64,000 nucleotides of DNA from JAGXKT01 sp964531695 (lineage in GTDB: Bacteria > Planctomycetota > Phycisphaerae > SM23-33). The stretch spans positions 37,304-101,303 of the forward strand of contig CAZHEH010000007.1 of NCBI GenBank assembly GCA_964531695.1, read 5' to 3'. The notes beneath the pieces are model-generated. The model ran no database searches, was not told where the DNA came from, and worked only from the letters and a program-made list of their open reading frames with translations. How positions within the stretch are numbered: the stretch's first letter is position 1; each line of letters opens with the position of its first letter. This document shows positions 17,641-26,073 of the stretch, piece by piece. The position numbers were made by a program, and so were the translations under genes.

Positions 17641-19365
17641 ATGCAGACACTCACGCTGATGCCGACCCCGCCCGAGCCGGTCCTTCGCTGCCGCCCGCCC
17701 CGCGTCTACGCGGCCGGGCTGCGGCGGCGCGACCTGGAGGTGCTGTCGATCGAGTGGCTGCCCGCGCCCGACTTCTGCCGGGCGCGGCTGCGCGTGCATC
17801 CGCCCGGATCGCGCTCTGAGGATGCGTGCTTCGAGCGGCCGGGGGCCCTGCCGCCTGTCGGCTGCCCGATCACCATCCACCCCGGCGACGGCGACGCGGG
17901 TGTCCTGCCGGGCGTCGTGACGGCGCACGAGGCGGTCTTGGGCGAGCGGGGCGAGCAACTCATCGCACACGTTTCGCACGTGCTGGCCGAGCGCCTCGCC
18001 GCGCCGGCAGGGTGGCGCTGGCAGGTCGGGCCGGACGGCGCGCCGCTAACGGTCGCCGGCGCGCGCACGTCCTTCAACGGCGACGGCGGTTGGGCCTCGG
18101 CCGATCTGCACGAACTCAACGGCAGGCCGGCGCGCGTCTTCGCCGCCTGCCCGAACGCCCGACGCTGGACGGTCGCCGACGCGCTGGGGTACCTCCTCGC
18201 TGCGCTCGCGCCCGCGGACGTGACCGTTCCGGGCCGCGAGGAGTTGCAGGAACGGGCCGGGGGCATCGACCTTGGCCGCGTGGACGTGAGCGGCAGGTCC
18301 GCGGCCGCGGCGATTGTCGCCGTTGCGCATCGCGGTGGGCTGGAGGTGCGAGCCGCGCGCGACGGGCTCGGCATCGTCCTCTATCGTCCTGGCCGGGACG
18401 GCCGGCGCGTCTCCGTCCGCCAACAGCCCGCCGGCGAGGCGCTCGACCGGACCCGCAGCAACCTGTGGCGCGCCCGGCTCCGCTTCCGCCGCCGCCCCGG
18501 TCGCCGGGCCGTCCTCGCGCTCGGCGGACCGAAGCTCTACGAAACGACCGTCGAACTCGCGCCCGGCTGGAACCCGTCGGACGCGACCGGTCGCTGGCGC
18601 GACCACGTCCGCTCGCTCGCCGGCGGCGGCCCCGGCTCGCGCGAGGTTCTCCGAGCATGGGTGCTCAACGAGCATGGGCGCTACGGCGCCTCGCCGTGGA
18701 TGCTGCCCACGCACGACTTCGCGGCACTCGGCGAGGACTTCTTCCTGTCCGTCCCGCGGCGCCTGCGGCCGTGTGTGTCGACCGACGCGGCCGGCCGGTC
18801 GCTCGGCATCGTCGTCGAATGGCGGCCCGAGGCGGGTGCCGGCTGGCGTCCTTGGCCCGGACCGGTGTACGTGTCCCGCGACGAGTGCAGCGTGCGGCTC
18901 GGCGGGGATGCGCTGCCGGGCGCATACTTCCGGGCGGCGCTCGCGGGCACGGCCGGGGTGCGCGTCACGGCGACGATCGCCTCCGACGCCCGCCTGTCCG
19001 TGGAGGTGCCCGGCGACGCGAACCTTCCTCGAGAGGTGATCGATCTCGGCACTCAGGCCGGTTGGCAAACCGTTCACGAGACGAGCATCTTCCACAACGC
19101 CGCGCCCGGCGAGCCGGCGGAGCGCGACGACGCGGCCGTGCTCGGTGCGCTCGCCGAGCGGCACGCCGAATCCCTCACCGGCGCCGCCCAGGCCGAACTG
19201 ACGCTCGCGTGGGTCGATCCGACCTACGCCGTCGGCGACCTCGTCGAGCGCGTCGAGGGGCGAACGCTGGAGCTGCCCGCGGCGCCCGATCGCAGCCCGG
19301 CCGTGACGAGAGTCCGGCACGAGTTCGGCAAGACCCAGACCACCACACTCACGCTGGAGGCATGA
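17641..19365 (+). CDS. Tail-hub-like structural protein
   Basis: 574 residues, seven bases after the preceding stop. The N-terminus opens with strand-rich segments (LEVLSIEWLPAPDFCRARLR), then GCPITIHPGDGDAGVLPGVV, followed by a helical wing (RRWTVADALGYLLAALAPAD) and long beta regions to the end (DLVERVEGRTLEL, TRVRHEFGKTQTTTLTLE). This multi-beta organisation with a helical insert recalls gp27/late-control-D hub proteins, which form the trimer at the tail tip. The family assignment is a guess from shape. Largest gene of the cluster, coupled to the next by ATGA. Confidence 0.45.
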   Translation: MQTLTLMPTPPEPVLRCRPPRVYAAGLRRRDLEVLSIEWLPAPDFCRARLRVHPPGSRSEDACFERPGALPPVGCPITIHPGDGDAGVLPGVVTAHEAVLGERGEQLIAHVSHVLAERLAAPAGWRWQVGPDGAPLTVAGARTSFNGDGGWASADLHELNGRPARVFAACPNARRWTVADALGYLLAALAPADVTVPGREELQERAGGIDLGRVDVSGRSAAAAIVAVAHRGGLEVRAARDGLGIVLYRPGRDGRRVSVRQQPAGEALDRTRSNLWRARLRFRRRPGRRAVLALGGPKLYETTVELAPGWNPSDATGRWRDHVRSLAGGGPGSREVLRAWVLNEHGRYGASPWMLPTHDFAALGEDFFLSVPRRLRPCVSTDAAGRSLGIVVEWRPEAGAGWRPWPGPVYVSRDECSVRLGGDALPGAYFRAALAGTAGVRVTATIASDARLSVEVPGDANLPREVIDLGTQAGWQTVHETSIFHNAAPGEPAERDDAAVLGALAERHAESLTGAAQAELTLAWVDPTYAVGDLVERVEGRTLELPAAPDRSPAVTRVRHEFGKTQTTTLTLEA

Positions 19366-19913
19366 CGATGGACCCCTGCCAGGGACACGACGCACTCGGC
19401 CGGCTCGTGCAGGCCGGCGGCCGCGCGGGCATGATGCTCTTCCGCCTGACCGGCCTGGAAGGCGGCAACCGCTACACGGCGCTGCCCGTCGAGTTCGACG
19501 CGGACGGCGCAACGGAGCCGGCGTCCGACGAGCCGGTGACCGTGACGAACCTGGCCGAGCCCGCCGACGCGGACGGCGCGATCCCGGCCGGGACGGAAGC
19601 CGTCGGCGTCGACGTCGAGGGACGCTGGGTCGTCTTCCTGCGCCCCGTCGCGGCGGGCGCCTTCCCGGCGCGGGTCCTCGCCTCGGCCGGCGGCGCCGCG
19701 TACACGGTGCGCGAGCAGCTCGCCACCGGGCCGGGGCAGTTCACCGACAAGCCGGGGGCCGCCGACGCGACGGCCCACAATCTGGCCGAGTTATCGCTCG
19801 GTCCGGGCGCGGCCGTGGAGGACGACACCCTCGTCCTGGTCACCGCGCTGTCCGACGGGGCCGAGACCCGTCACGTGTTCGACCATCCCGCCTACGCCAA
19901 GTACCTGGATTGA
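19362..19913 (+). CDS. Virion-operon protein of unknown function
   Basis: 183 residues. The first ATG at 19362 overlaps the previous stop; a second at 19368 is an alternative start. The second half is rich in short strands (AVGVDVEGRWVVFLRPVA, EDDTLVLVTALSDGAETRH) ending in VFDHPAYAKYLD. No motif is recognised. Coupling to both neighbours places it in the tail/fibre module. Confidence 0.45.
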   Translation: MTMDPCQGHDALGRLVQAGGRAGMMLFRLTGLEGGNRYTALPVEFDADGATEPASDEPVTVTNLAEPADADGAIPAGTEAVGVDVEGRWVVFLRPVAAGAFPARVLASAGGAAYTVREQLATGPGQFTDKPGAADATAHNLAELSLGPGAAVEDDTLVLVTALSDGAETRHVFDHPAYAKYLD

Positions 19914-20956
19914 CCATGACCTACGCACCCGCTTGGACACAACAGAACGCATCCGGCCGCTTGGAACCCGCCGTGGATCGGGTCCGCGCGGTCAGCGCGG
20001 CCGAGCTCGCCGACGCCGTCAACCGCAGGCGGCGGCTGACCTACCGCGAGGCGCACGACTACTCGCCGCAGATCACCGCCGGGCTGCCGGTTCGCCTGAC
20101 GACGCTCGCCACGGCCGAGGCGCCGCCGCTGGACAACCTACGCGATGCGCTCGCCGTCCACGTGCTCGAGCCGCCCCCGGGCGGGCTGGGCGGCGACCCG
20201 CCGACACCGGCCGCGATGGAATGGCTGTGGCCCGAGCCGGACGGCGACGAGGGCAAGGTCATCGTCCCGGCCGGCGCGGGGGCCGGCGAGGTGGCGCTGC
20301 CGGCCAAGCTCAACGGCACGGAGGACTGGACCGACCCGGCCCCTTCGGCGGGGACCACGCCGATCCGCGCGGTGCACTGGAACGAGCTGCGGCAGGCCGT
20401 CGAGTGGCTGCGCCGCGGTCGCTGGGTGCTGCCGGTGTATCTGACGGCCGGGGTCTTCTCCGTCCTGCCCGACACGCCGTGGACGGGCGACGCCGTCGCC
20501 AACAACGGCACGAACGAGCTGCGGGCGGTCGGCTTCGCCCTGCTTCGGACCGGCGACGACCCGCCGCGCGGGCTGACGGACGTGACGGTGCTCGACGCGA
20601 CCGGGCTCGAACTCACCGCGGACCTCGACTGCAAGATCGAGGCATACCGCTGCAAGCGGCCGTTGGACTTCGTCGCCGACCCGCCCACGTGGAACGAGTA
20701 CGCGCCCGCGAGCGACCTCGCCTGGCAGTCGCCGGGCGGGACCGGCCCGGACGACGCCGAGAGGATCGGCACGCTCGACCTGTCCGCGGGCGAGCCGTCC
20801 GCGCTGACCGGCCCGGCGCTGGCGTCGGCCTGCCAGGCGATGGTCGGCGGCGCCGAGCAATCGTTTCTCTTCCGCCGCGCCGACACCGGGCCCGAGACGG
20901 TCGGGCTTATCGCGTGGCTCACCGTCGCGTTCGAGTTGAACGCGCCGCCCAACTGA
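19910..20956 (+). CDS. Virion-operon protein of unknown function
   Basis: 348 residues, starting inside the previous stop. The N-terminus is polar and helical (SAAELADAVNRRRRLTYREA). The middle holds TPIRAVHWNELRQAVEWLRR, a helix often seen in baseplate or fibre-assembly proteins, and the C-terminal half is beta-rich (VTVLDATGLELTADLDCKIE). No catalytic motif is visible. Probably a minor tail component. Confidence 0.45.
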   Translation: MTMTYAPAWTQQNASGRLEPAVDRVRAVSAAELADAVNRRRRLTYREAHDYSPQITAGLPVRLTTLATAEAPPLDNLRDALAVHVLEPPPGGLGGDPPTPAAMEWLWPEPDGDEGKVIVPAGAGAGEVALPAKLNGTEDWTDPAPSAGTTPIRAVHWNELRQAVEWLRRGRWVLPVYLTAGVFSVLPDTPWTGDAVANNGTNELRAVGFALLRTGDDPPRGLTDVTVLDATGLELTADLDCKIEAYRCKRPLDFVADPPTWNEYAPASDLAWQSPGGTGPDDAERIGTLDLSAGEPSALTGPALASACQAMVGGAEQSFLFRRADTGPETVGLIAWLTVAFELNAPPN

Positions 20957-20966
20957 GGAAACCGCC

Positions 20967-21251
20967 GTGACACTGACCGCCTTCATGTCGGAATTCGCCA
21001 GCTTCGGCGCGGCCGGGCTCATGGGCGCGATGTGGCTGTGGGAGCGCCGCGCCGGGCGGCTCCGCGAGCAGCAGCTCACCGACGCCCACGAGCGCATCGG
21101 CCGCGACGAGCAGCGGCTGGAACACCTCTCGCGGGTGGTGGAAGCCAACACGACGGCGCTGACTCGCTTCTCCGAAACGCAACGGCACCTCGCCGAGACA
21201 CTCAAGGACCTCGCAAGGGAGTACCGCAATGACCACGCACGCAAGACGTAG
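20967..21251 (+). CDS. Holin-like membrane/coiled-coil protein
   Basis: 94 residues from GTG 20967. One N-terminal transmembrane helix (about residues 9-25, FASFGAAGLMGAMWLWE) is followed by a coiled-coil (QLTDAHERIGRDEQRLEHLS) and a polar tail. This arrangement matches hemolysin XhlA/BhlA-like phage membrane proteins that assist holins. The last 23 bases overlap the lipoprotein gene that follows. Confidence 0.5.
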   Translation: MTLTAFMSEFASFGAAGLMGAMWLWERRAGRLREQQLTDAHERIGRDEQRLEHLSRVVEANTTALTRFSETQRHLAETLKDLAREYRNDHARKT

Positions 21252-21753
21252 GGCGCCCGCGCGGACGCCGCATCGGTTTCTTCTGGCCGCACTGTGCCTG
21301 TTTTCGCCCCTGGCCGGCTGCGAGGCGCCACCGGCGACGATAGAGCTCATCGCCGTCGCCCGGACCGGCCTGGCCGGTGCGGGCGAGGCGGAGGACCAGC
21401 GACACGAGCAGGAACAGGCCCACCTCGCCGCGCAGACGGCCGCGCTGGACGCCGCGTTCGACGCGGACGTTCGCCTCGCGGCCGCGGGCGAGCTGAGGGG
21501 CGCCGACGGCGAGCGGGTCGCGCTCGACGCCGAGTGGGTCATCTCCGCGCGCAAGGGCTACGCCGCCGCGCGCGACCTGCTGGCGGATGAGGCCCGCGCC
21601 GCCGAGCGCGAACACGCCACGCGGGCGGACAACCTGCGGGCGTCGGATGAGGCGCTGGAGATGGCCCAGGAGCTGATCGCCGAGCGGTGGGCCGTCGGGG
21701 CCCGCGTGCGGCGGACCGTGATGAACCTCTTCAGGAGCACGAACGATGAATGA
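21229..21753 (+). CDS. Helical lipoprotein at the lysis end, spanin-like
   Basis: 174 residues. After a basic start comes a lipoprotein signal (FLLAALCLFSPLAGC, Cys at residue 31), then a long, almost purely helical, charged region (DQRHEQEQAHLAAQTAALDA). It overlaps the preceding membrane/coiled-coil gene in another frame. Lipoproteins encoded out of frame next to a small membrane protein are the mark of Rz1-type spanins, but this one is long and does not have the proline-rich Rz1 form. A role in envelope disruption is therefore only a possibility. Confidence 0.4.
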   Translation: MTTHARRRAPARTPHRFLLAALCLFSPLAGCEAPPATIELIAVARTGLAGAGEAEDQRHEQEQAHLAAQTAALDAAFDADVRLAAAGELRGADGERVALDAEWVISARKGYAAARDLLADEARAAEREHATRADNLRASDEALEMAQELIAERWAVGARVRRTVMNLFRSTNDE

Positions 21754-21997
21754 CCCCGTACAGCAGGCCGTGGAACAAGCCGTCGGCCGGGCCTTCGACG
21801 CCTGGGCGGCCGAGCACCCCTCCCTCGCGGCCGTGATCGACCGCATCGCGCTGACGGAGCGATCCGTCGCCTCCCTCCGCGAGACGGACGCCTACCGCGC
21901 GGCCGTGGCGGCCTACCACCGCGACCGCAGCCAGGCCGAGCTCGTCAGCCGCCTGACCGACGCGGCCGCGGGCGTACTCGGGCGGCTGCTGGCGTAA
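21746..21997 (+). CDS. Small helical protein of unknown function
   Basis: 83 residues, start overlapping the previous stop. Almost entirely alpha-helical (VQQAVEQAVGRAFDAWAAEH), with no membrane segment and no recognised family. It sits between the lipoprotein and holin-like genes; a 146-base gap follows. Confidence 0.45.
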   Translation: MNDPVQQAVEQAVGRAFDAWAAEHPSLAAVIDRIALTERSVASLRETDAYRAAVAAYHRDRSQAELVSRLTDAAAGVLGRLLA

Positions 21998-22143
21998 CCG
22001 CGCGCGCCGCCCGTCCCGATGATCCTCGGGACCGGTGCATGCGCCGTATCTGCCCCTCGCCCGGCCGTGAGGACACGCCCGTGCCGCCCGGTTTCGCGCT
22101 CCTGAGACCTAACTGGTGACATAACCCACCAAGGAGAATAGAC

Positions 22144-22356
22144 ATGCGAAGCTTCCTCGAACGCATCTCGTCGCGCAAGTTCCTGACCGCCCTGGCCGTG
22201 CAGATCGCGGCCGTGGTGGCCCTGTTCCGCCCCGCCGACGCCGAAACGCTCCACACCGCCGCCGTCCGCATCGCCGCCCTGGCGGCTCTCATCCTCGCCG
22301 CACTCGGCTACGGCAAGATCGAGGCGGAGGTGGACAAGGCGGGAGTCAAGCGGTGA
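22144..22356 (+). CDS. Holin-like small membrane protein
   Basis: 70 residues with AAGGAG before the ATG. Two hydrophobic segments (about 13-27, FLTALAVQIAAVVAL, and 41-56, VRIAALAALILAALGY) are separated by a short polar turn, with a basic N-terminus and a charged C-terminus. Size, topology and position near the end of a virion operon fit a class II holin, which would permeabilise the inner membrane. No endolysin gene is adjacent, which is unusual for a working lysis cassette. Confidence 0.55.
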   Translation: MRSFLERISSRKFLTALAVQIAAVVALFRPADAETLHTAAVRIAALAALILAALGYGKIEAEVDKAGVKR

Positions 22357-22913
22357 AGAGCGTGACGGGGCTGAGAAGCCCATTGCGGTGGTCGGGAGGA
22401 CAGAGCCGGGTGGCGAAGGACATAGTAAACTGTGTTCCCAAACACTCCGCCTATGTGGAACCGTGCTGCGGGGCGGCTTGGGTCTTCTGGGCTAAGCCGA
22501 AGGAGCTGTCGCGTGCGGAAGTACTCAATGATCTCGACGGCGAACTGATCAACTTCTACAGGACCTTGCACAGGCGGGGTCGCCGGCTTACTCAGGAGGT
22601 AGACTCGATTCCGTACTCACGTCGCCTCTTCCGGCAGGTCGCGCATAGTAAGCCGCGAACGGCCTTCGCCCGAGCCGTCCAGTTCGGCGATGGGGATCAC
22701 GTGCGTCTCCGCGAAGTCCTTCGGCGGACGGCTGGCTGCTGGCTGCTGAGCTACAGGAATTGCGCACAGGTGCGGCGTCTGTACAAGGGCTGTCACCGCA
22801 AGCTCGTGAGCACGCGCTACACATTGGGCTGCAATTCCGCCGCCCGCGCCCGGTCCGAGGCGCGCGAACTCCTGCTGAGCAACCGCCCATTACTGCGTAG
22901 GGGGCGCGCGTAG
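22353..22913 (+). pseudogene. Dam-type adenine methylase lacking its catalytic core
   Basis: 186 residues from a GTG overlapping the holin-like stop. The N-terminus is clearly a D12-class N6-adenine methyltransferase (SPLRWSGGQSRVAKDIVNCV, VEPCCGAAWVFWAKP for SAM binding, EVLNDLDGELINFYR). The C-terminus is the usual end of the family (HVRLREVLRRTAGCWLLSYR, then NCAQVRRLYKGC, LVSTRYTLG, ELLLSNRPL). The roughly 70-90 residues normally between them, including the DPPY catalytic motif, are missing, with the junction at AVQF/GDGDHVRL (near 22689). The reading frame is intact across the join. Methylation activity is not expected. Confidence 0.8.
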
Positions 22914-23017
22914 CTCGCGGCCAAGTGAATCTTTGTGGCAGGGAGGTTCCGCGCTGTACGCTGTAGCCATGTTGTGAATCCTGAAGCGTGGAACGTCAGA
23001 GGGGATCCTGCCGCCAC

Positions 23018-24523
23018 ATGCCAACACACGCACCGGACCTCGGGCTGGACGCGTCATCGTCCGCGTGGGACGTGCCGGCGGCTCACGCGCCCGTCGCGCC
23101 CGCGCATTTTCGCCCGGAGCGTATCTACCTGTGCAAGGGCGCCACGGCCACGCCGCGGCGGCGGGCGTTCGTGGAGCGGATCTGCGCGGCGCTGCCGGGC
23201 GCGGAGGTCATCGAGCGCCCGGACATTCCCCACAACCGCATCGACCTCGCGGAGCTGGACCCGCTGGCCCGCAGCCGACGCGGCAAACGGACGTTGGTTT
23301 TCGGCGAGTTGAAGACGCCCGAGCTGTCCGACGCCGAGCTGGACCGGCGGATCGACGCACTGCGCCGGGCCGACTTCACCGTGACCGTTCCGGACGCCGA
23401 CGGCGAGCCGGCGGACGCGCCCGTCCGCTACGAGCTGACCCGGCACGAGTTCCCGTTCGGGACGACGATCAAGGGCAAGTGGCTCGCCACCAACGACGGC
23501 TCGTGGGTGGGGGACGAGGCGAAGGACCATCCGGGCGACGCCCGCGAGTACGAGCGGATCGCCCGCGCCTACTTCAACGCGGCCGTGTGCGGGAACGACA
23601 TGAAGTGGGCGTTCATGGAAAGGGCGGACGGCGAATGGAAGGGCGAGGAGCGGGCCCTGGCCGCCTATGAGTGGTGCGCCGAACGGGGGCTCGCGCTGCG
23701 CGGGCATTGCATCTGGTGGGGCGTGCCGCGCTGGCTGCCCGACTGGCAGAAGGAGCTGGCCGAGCGACCGCGGGAGGTCATCGAGGCCCGCATGACGCGC
23801 CGCCTGCGGCACGTGCTGGAGCTGTTCGCGGGCAAGGTCCACGAGTGGGACCTGAACAACGAGATGATGCACGAGGACATCTTCGCCGAAGGGATGGGGC
23901 TGGAGAGTCAGGCCGCGTACTTCCGCTGGGCCAAGGAGGCGGCGCCGGACGTGACGTTCTACGTCAACGAGTACGGCATTCTCTCGGGCGTGGACGCCGA
24001 GCGGTACGTCGAGCACATCCGCGGGTTGATCGCCGACGGCGCGGAGGTCGGCGGCATCGGCATGCAGGCGCACTTCTTCAGGCCGGTCCCGTCGAACGAG
24101 AAGCTCTGGTCGATTCTGGAGAAGTTCCGCCCGTTCGACCTACCGATCCGCATCACCGAGTTCGACCTGCACTACGCGGACATGACCGACGAGGAGCAGG
24201 CCGAGCAGCTCGTGCGATTCTACAAGCTCTGCTTCGCCCATCCGTCCGTCGCGGGCATCCATATGTGGGGCTTCTGGCGGGGTGCGCATTGGCGGCCCGA
24301 CGCGGCCATCTGGCGGCAGGACTGGACGCCCCGCCCCGCGGCCCGAGCGTACATGAAACTCATGAACGAAACGTGGCACACCGAAGGCAGGAGCAAGCCG
24401 GACGAGAAGGGCGAGGTCGCCTTCCGCGGCTTCCCCGGAACCTATCGCATCACGCGGGGCGAGCGCACGGCCGAGGTCGAACTGACACGCCACGAGCCGA
24501 ATGCGGTCGTCCGCTTCGAGTAG
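23018..24523 (+). CDS. Chimera: SPL-like N-terminus fused to GH10 glycosidase
   Basis: 501 residues from ATG 23018 (GAGGGGAT upstream; a GTG at 22988 is possible). Residues of about 31-98 (FRPERIYLCKGATATPRRRA, IPHNRIDLAELDPLA, GKRTLVFGELK) match the N-terminus of bacterial spore-photoproduct-lyase-family radical SAM proteins, without their cysteine motif. Residues 100-500 are a GH10 xylanase-type domain with a short beta module (DFTVTVPDADGE), the acid/base E282 in EWDLNNEMMHE, the nucleophile E381 in ITEFDLH, and MWGFWRGAHWRP. The GH10 part looks complete and active, but there is no signal peptide, which is odd for a polysaccharide hydrolase. A deletion fusion or an assembly join would both explain it. 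Confidence 0.8.
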   Translation: MPTHAPDLGLDASSSAWDVPAAHAPVAPAHFRPERIYLCKGATATPRRRAFVERICAALPGAEVIERPDIPHNRIDLAELDPLARSRRGKRTLVFGELKTPELSDAELDRRIDALRRADFTVTVPDADGEPADAPVRYELTRHEFPFGTTIKGKWLATNDGSWVGDEAKDHPGDAREYERIARAYFNAAVCGNDMKWAFMERADGEWKGEERALAAYEWCAERGLALRGHCIWWGVPRWLPDWQKELAERPREVIEARMTRRLRHVLELFAGKVHEWDLNNEMMHEDIFAEGMGLESQAAYFRWAKEAAPDVTFYVNEYGILSGVDAERYVEHIRGLIADGAEVGGIGMQAHFFRPVPSNEKLWSILEKFRPFDLPIRITEFDLHYADMTDEEQAEQLVRFYKLCFAHPSVAGIHMWGFWRGAHWRPDAAIWRQDWTPRPAARAYMKLMNETWHTEGRSKPDEKGEVAFRGFPGTYRITRGERTAEVELTRHEPNAVVRFE

Positions 24524-24567
24524 CCCGCCGACGAGCAGGGCGAGCCGGCCGTAACGGAGACGGGCGC

Positions 24568-25647
24568 ATGGCCATCGAATTCACACCGGCCGACTGGCAA
24601 CGCATCCGGGAAACCTACGCCGCCTGGTGGGCGGGCGAGCTGGGCCGGCCGCTGATCCACGTCAGCGTAACCGGGCGTGACCCCGGGCGGCCGGAACCGA
24701 AGCTGCCCGCCCGCGGCTTCGACGCACAGTACGGGCTCGAGGTGCCGCCCGAGGAGCTCATCGACCGGCGCGACTACGACCTGTCGCGCCGGCGCTTCCC
24801 GGGCGACGCCTTCCCGTCGCACTGGCTGAACTTCGGGGCGGGCGTCATGGCCGCCTTCCTGGGCGCCCGGCTCGAAACGGCCGAGAGCACCGTCTGGTTT
24901 CATGCCCCGGCCGAGCGGGAAGCCGCCGATATCCGCTTCGCCCACGATCCGGACAACGCGTGGCTGAAGCGCGTCAAGGAGCTGGCCCGCGCGGCCGTGG
25001 AGCGATGGGACGGCATGGTCCAGGTCGGCATGACCGATCTCGGCGGGAACCTGGACATCCTCTCGACCTTCCGGCCGGGCGAGCGGCTTCTGCTGGACCT
25101 GTACGATCATCCCGACCAGGTCAAGCGCCTCACCTGGGAGGCACACGAGCTGTGGTTCCGCTACTTCGACGAGCTGAACGCGATCCTTCGTCCGCGGAAC
25201 CCCGGCTACACCTGCTGGACGCCGATCTTCTCGCCCGAGCCGTACTACATGCTCCAGTGCGACTTCTGCTACATGATCTCACCGGCGATGTTCGACGAGT
25301 TCGTAAAGCCCGAGCTGGCCGCGACCTGCAAGGGGCTGGCCCACCCGTTCTACCACCTCGACGGGCCCGGGCAGCTCGCGCACCTCGACTCGCTGCTGGA
25401 GATCGAGAAGCTCAAGGGCGTGCAGTGGATTCCCGGCGAGGGCCGGTCGGACGTGCGCCACTGGCCCGACGTGTACCGCACGATCCACGCGGCCGGGAAG
25501 AAGATTCAACTCTTCGGCGGTCCGGACGCGCTGGAGGCCGTGGCCGAGCAGGTCGGCGACGCCAGCGGGATCGTCCTCATCGGCGAAGTCGGCCCCGAGG
25601 ACGAGCCGAAGCTGATGGAGACGCTCAAGCGGTACGGGGCGGACTGA
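24568..25647 (+). CDS. URO-D-superfamily protein
   Basis: 359 residues from ATG 24568, 44 bases after the GH10 gene. It has the TIM-barrel pattern of uroporphyrinogen-decarboxylase-like proteins (PDQVKRLTWEAHELWFRYFD, CDFCYMISPAMFDEFVKPEL, AHPFYHLDGPGQLAHLDSLL, VQWIPGEGRSDVRHW). It lacks the Arg-rich substrate signature expected of HemE, and the family includes corrinoid methyltransferases. Paralogues of this kind are frequent in planctomycetes and often lie next to glycosidases. A catabolic demethylase role with the preceding enzyme is possible but unproven. Confidence 0.75.
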   Translation: MAIEFTPADWQRIRETYAAWWAGELGRPLIHVSVTGRDPGRPEPKLPARGFDAQYGLEVPPEELIDRRDYDLSRRRFPGDAFPSHWLNFGAGVMAAFLGARLETAESTVWFHAPAEREAADIRFAHDPDNAWLKRVKELARAAVERWDGMVQVGMTDLGGNLDILSTFRPGERLLLDLYDHPDQVKRLTWEAHELWFRYFDELNAILRPRNPGYTCWTPIFSPEPYYMLQCDFCYMISPAMFDEFVKPELAATCKGLAHPFYHLDGPGQLAHLDSLLEIEKLKGVQWIPGEGRSDVRHWPDVYRTIHAAGKKIQLFGGPDALEAVAEQVGDASGIVLIGEVGPEDEPKLMETLKRYGAD

Positions 25648-25747
25648 GAACGACTCTCAGCGCGCAGACCGCGGAGGAGGACAGCGCATGCGCGAGGGCC
25701 GGGGCCGCGTCCGCCTACGTGGCGCGCGTGCGGAAGAACTCGGCGAT

Positions 25748-26068
25748 CTACTCCTTGCCCGCCTGACCCGTGGCGACGGACACGGTAAGGTCGTACACCT
25801 CGCCACGCTGCGCTTCGATGTCCACGCCGTTCAGGTCCAGGAAGGCCAAGGCCACCACGGCGCCCGCTCGCTTGTTGCCGCCAACGAACGGATGGTTCTG
25901 CACGAGGTGGTACATGTATGCGGCCGCCTTCCGGCACAGGTCGCCATGCAGGTACTCCCCACCGAACGCCGCTTGGGACTGCGCGACTGCGGATTCCAGC
26001 AACCCCACATCGCGCAGGCCTTGCTCGCCCCCGTAGCGGTCGATCGGGTCGGCATGGAGCAGCAGCAC
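25748..26068 (-). CDS. doc: Doc/Fic-type death-on-curing toxin
   Basis: 106 residues. Doc family signature: LLHADPIDRYGGEQGLRDVG at the N-terminus, YMYHLVQNHPFVGGNKRAGA as the active motif, and VVALAFLDLNG. Doc kinases phosphorylate EF-Tu and arrest translation. The motif has Gly where P1 Doc has Asp/Ala (HPFVGGNKR). The GTG start at 26068 lies five bases after the antitoxin stop; the frame stays open upstream (ADVLLLHAD), so the true start may be slightly earlier. Forms a two-gene operon with the AbrB-type antitoxin. Confidence 0.85.
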   Translation of the reverse strand: MLLLHADPIDRYGGEQGLRDVGLLESAVAQSQAAFGGEYLHGDLCRKAAAYMYHLVQNHPFVGGNKRAGAVVALAFLDLNGVDIEAQRGEVYDLTVSVATGQAGKE

Positions 26069-26073
26069 GTCCG

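Larger units (their letters stand above)
9197..22913 (+). mobile_element. Terminase-less prophage or domesticated capsid/tail operon
   Basis: Eighteen same-strand genes, many joined by ATGA or GTGA overlaps, running from a portal protein to a holin-like protein and a damaged Dam-type methylase. Portal, scaffold candidate and SU10-type major capsid protein are in canonical order. No terminase, head protease, tape measure, integrase, repressor, replication or endolysin gene can be seen, and base composition matches the host. This fits an old, reduced prophage, a gene-transfer-agent-like unit or a domesticated particle. No att duplications were found by eye. Confidence 0.7.

Noticed and set aside
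22030..22080. GCCGTATCTGCCCC-type phrase also found in the Rhs core, as a possible Rhs remnant before the holin-like gene
   Set aside because: Only about 13 bases are shared with no surrounding Rhs similarity; chance is likely in GC-rich DNA.
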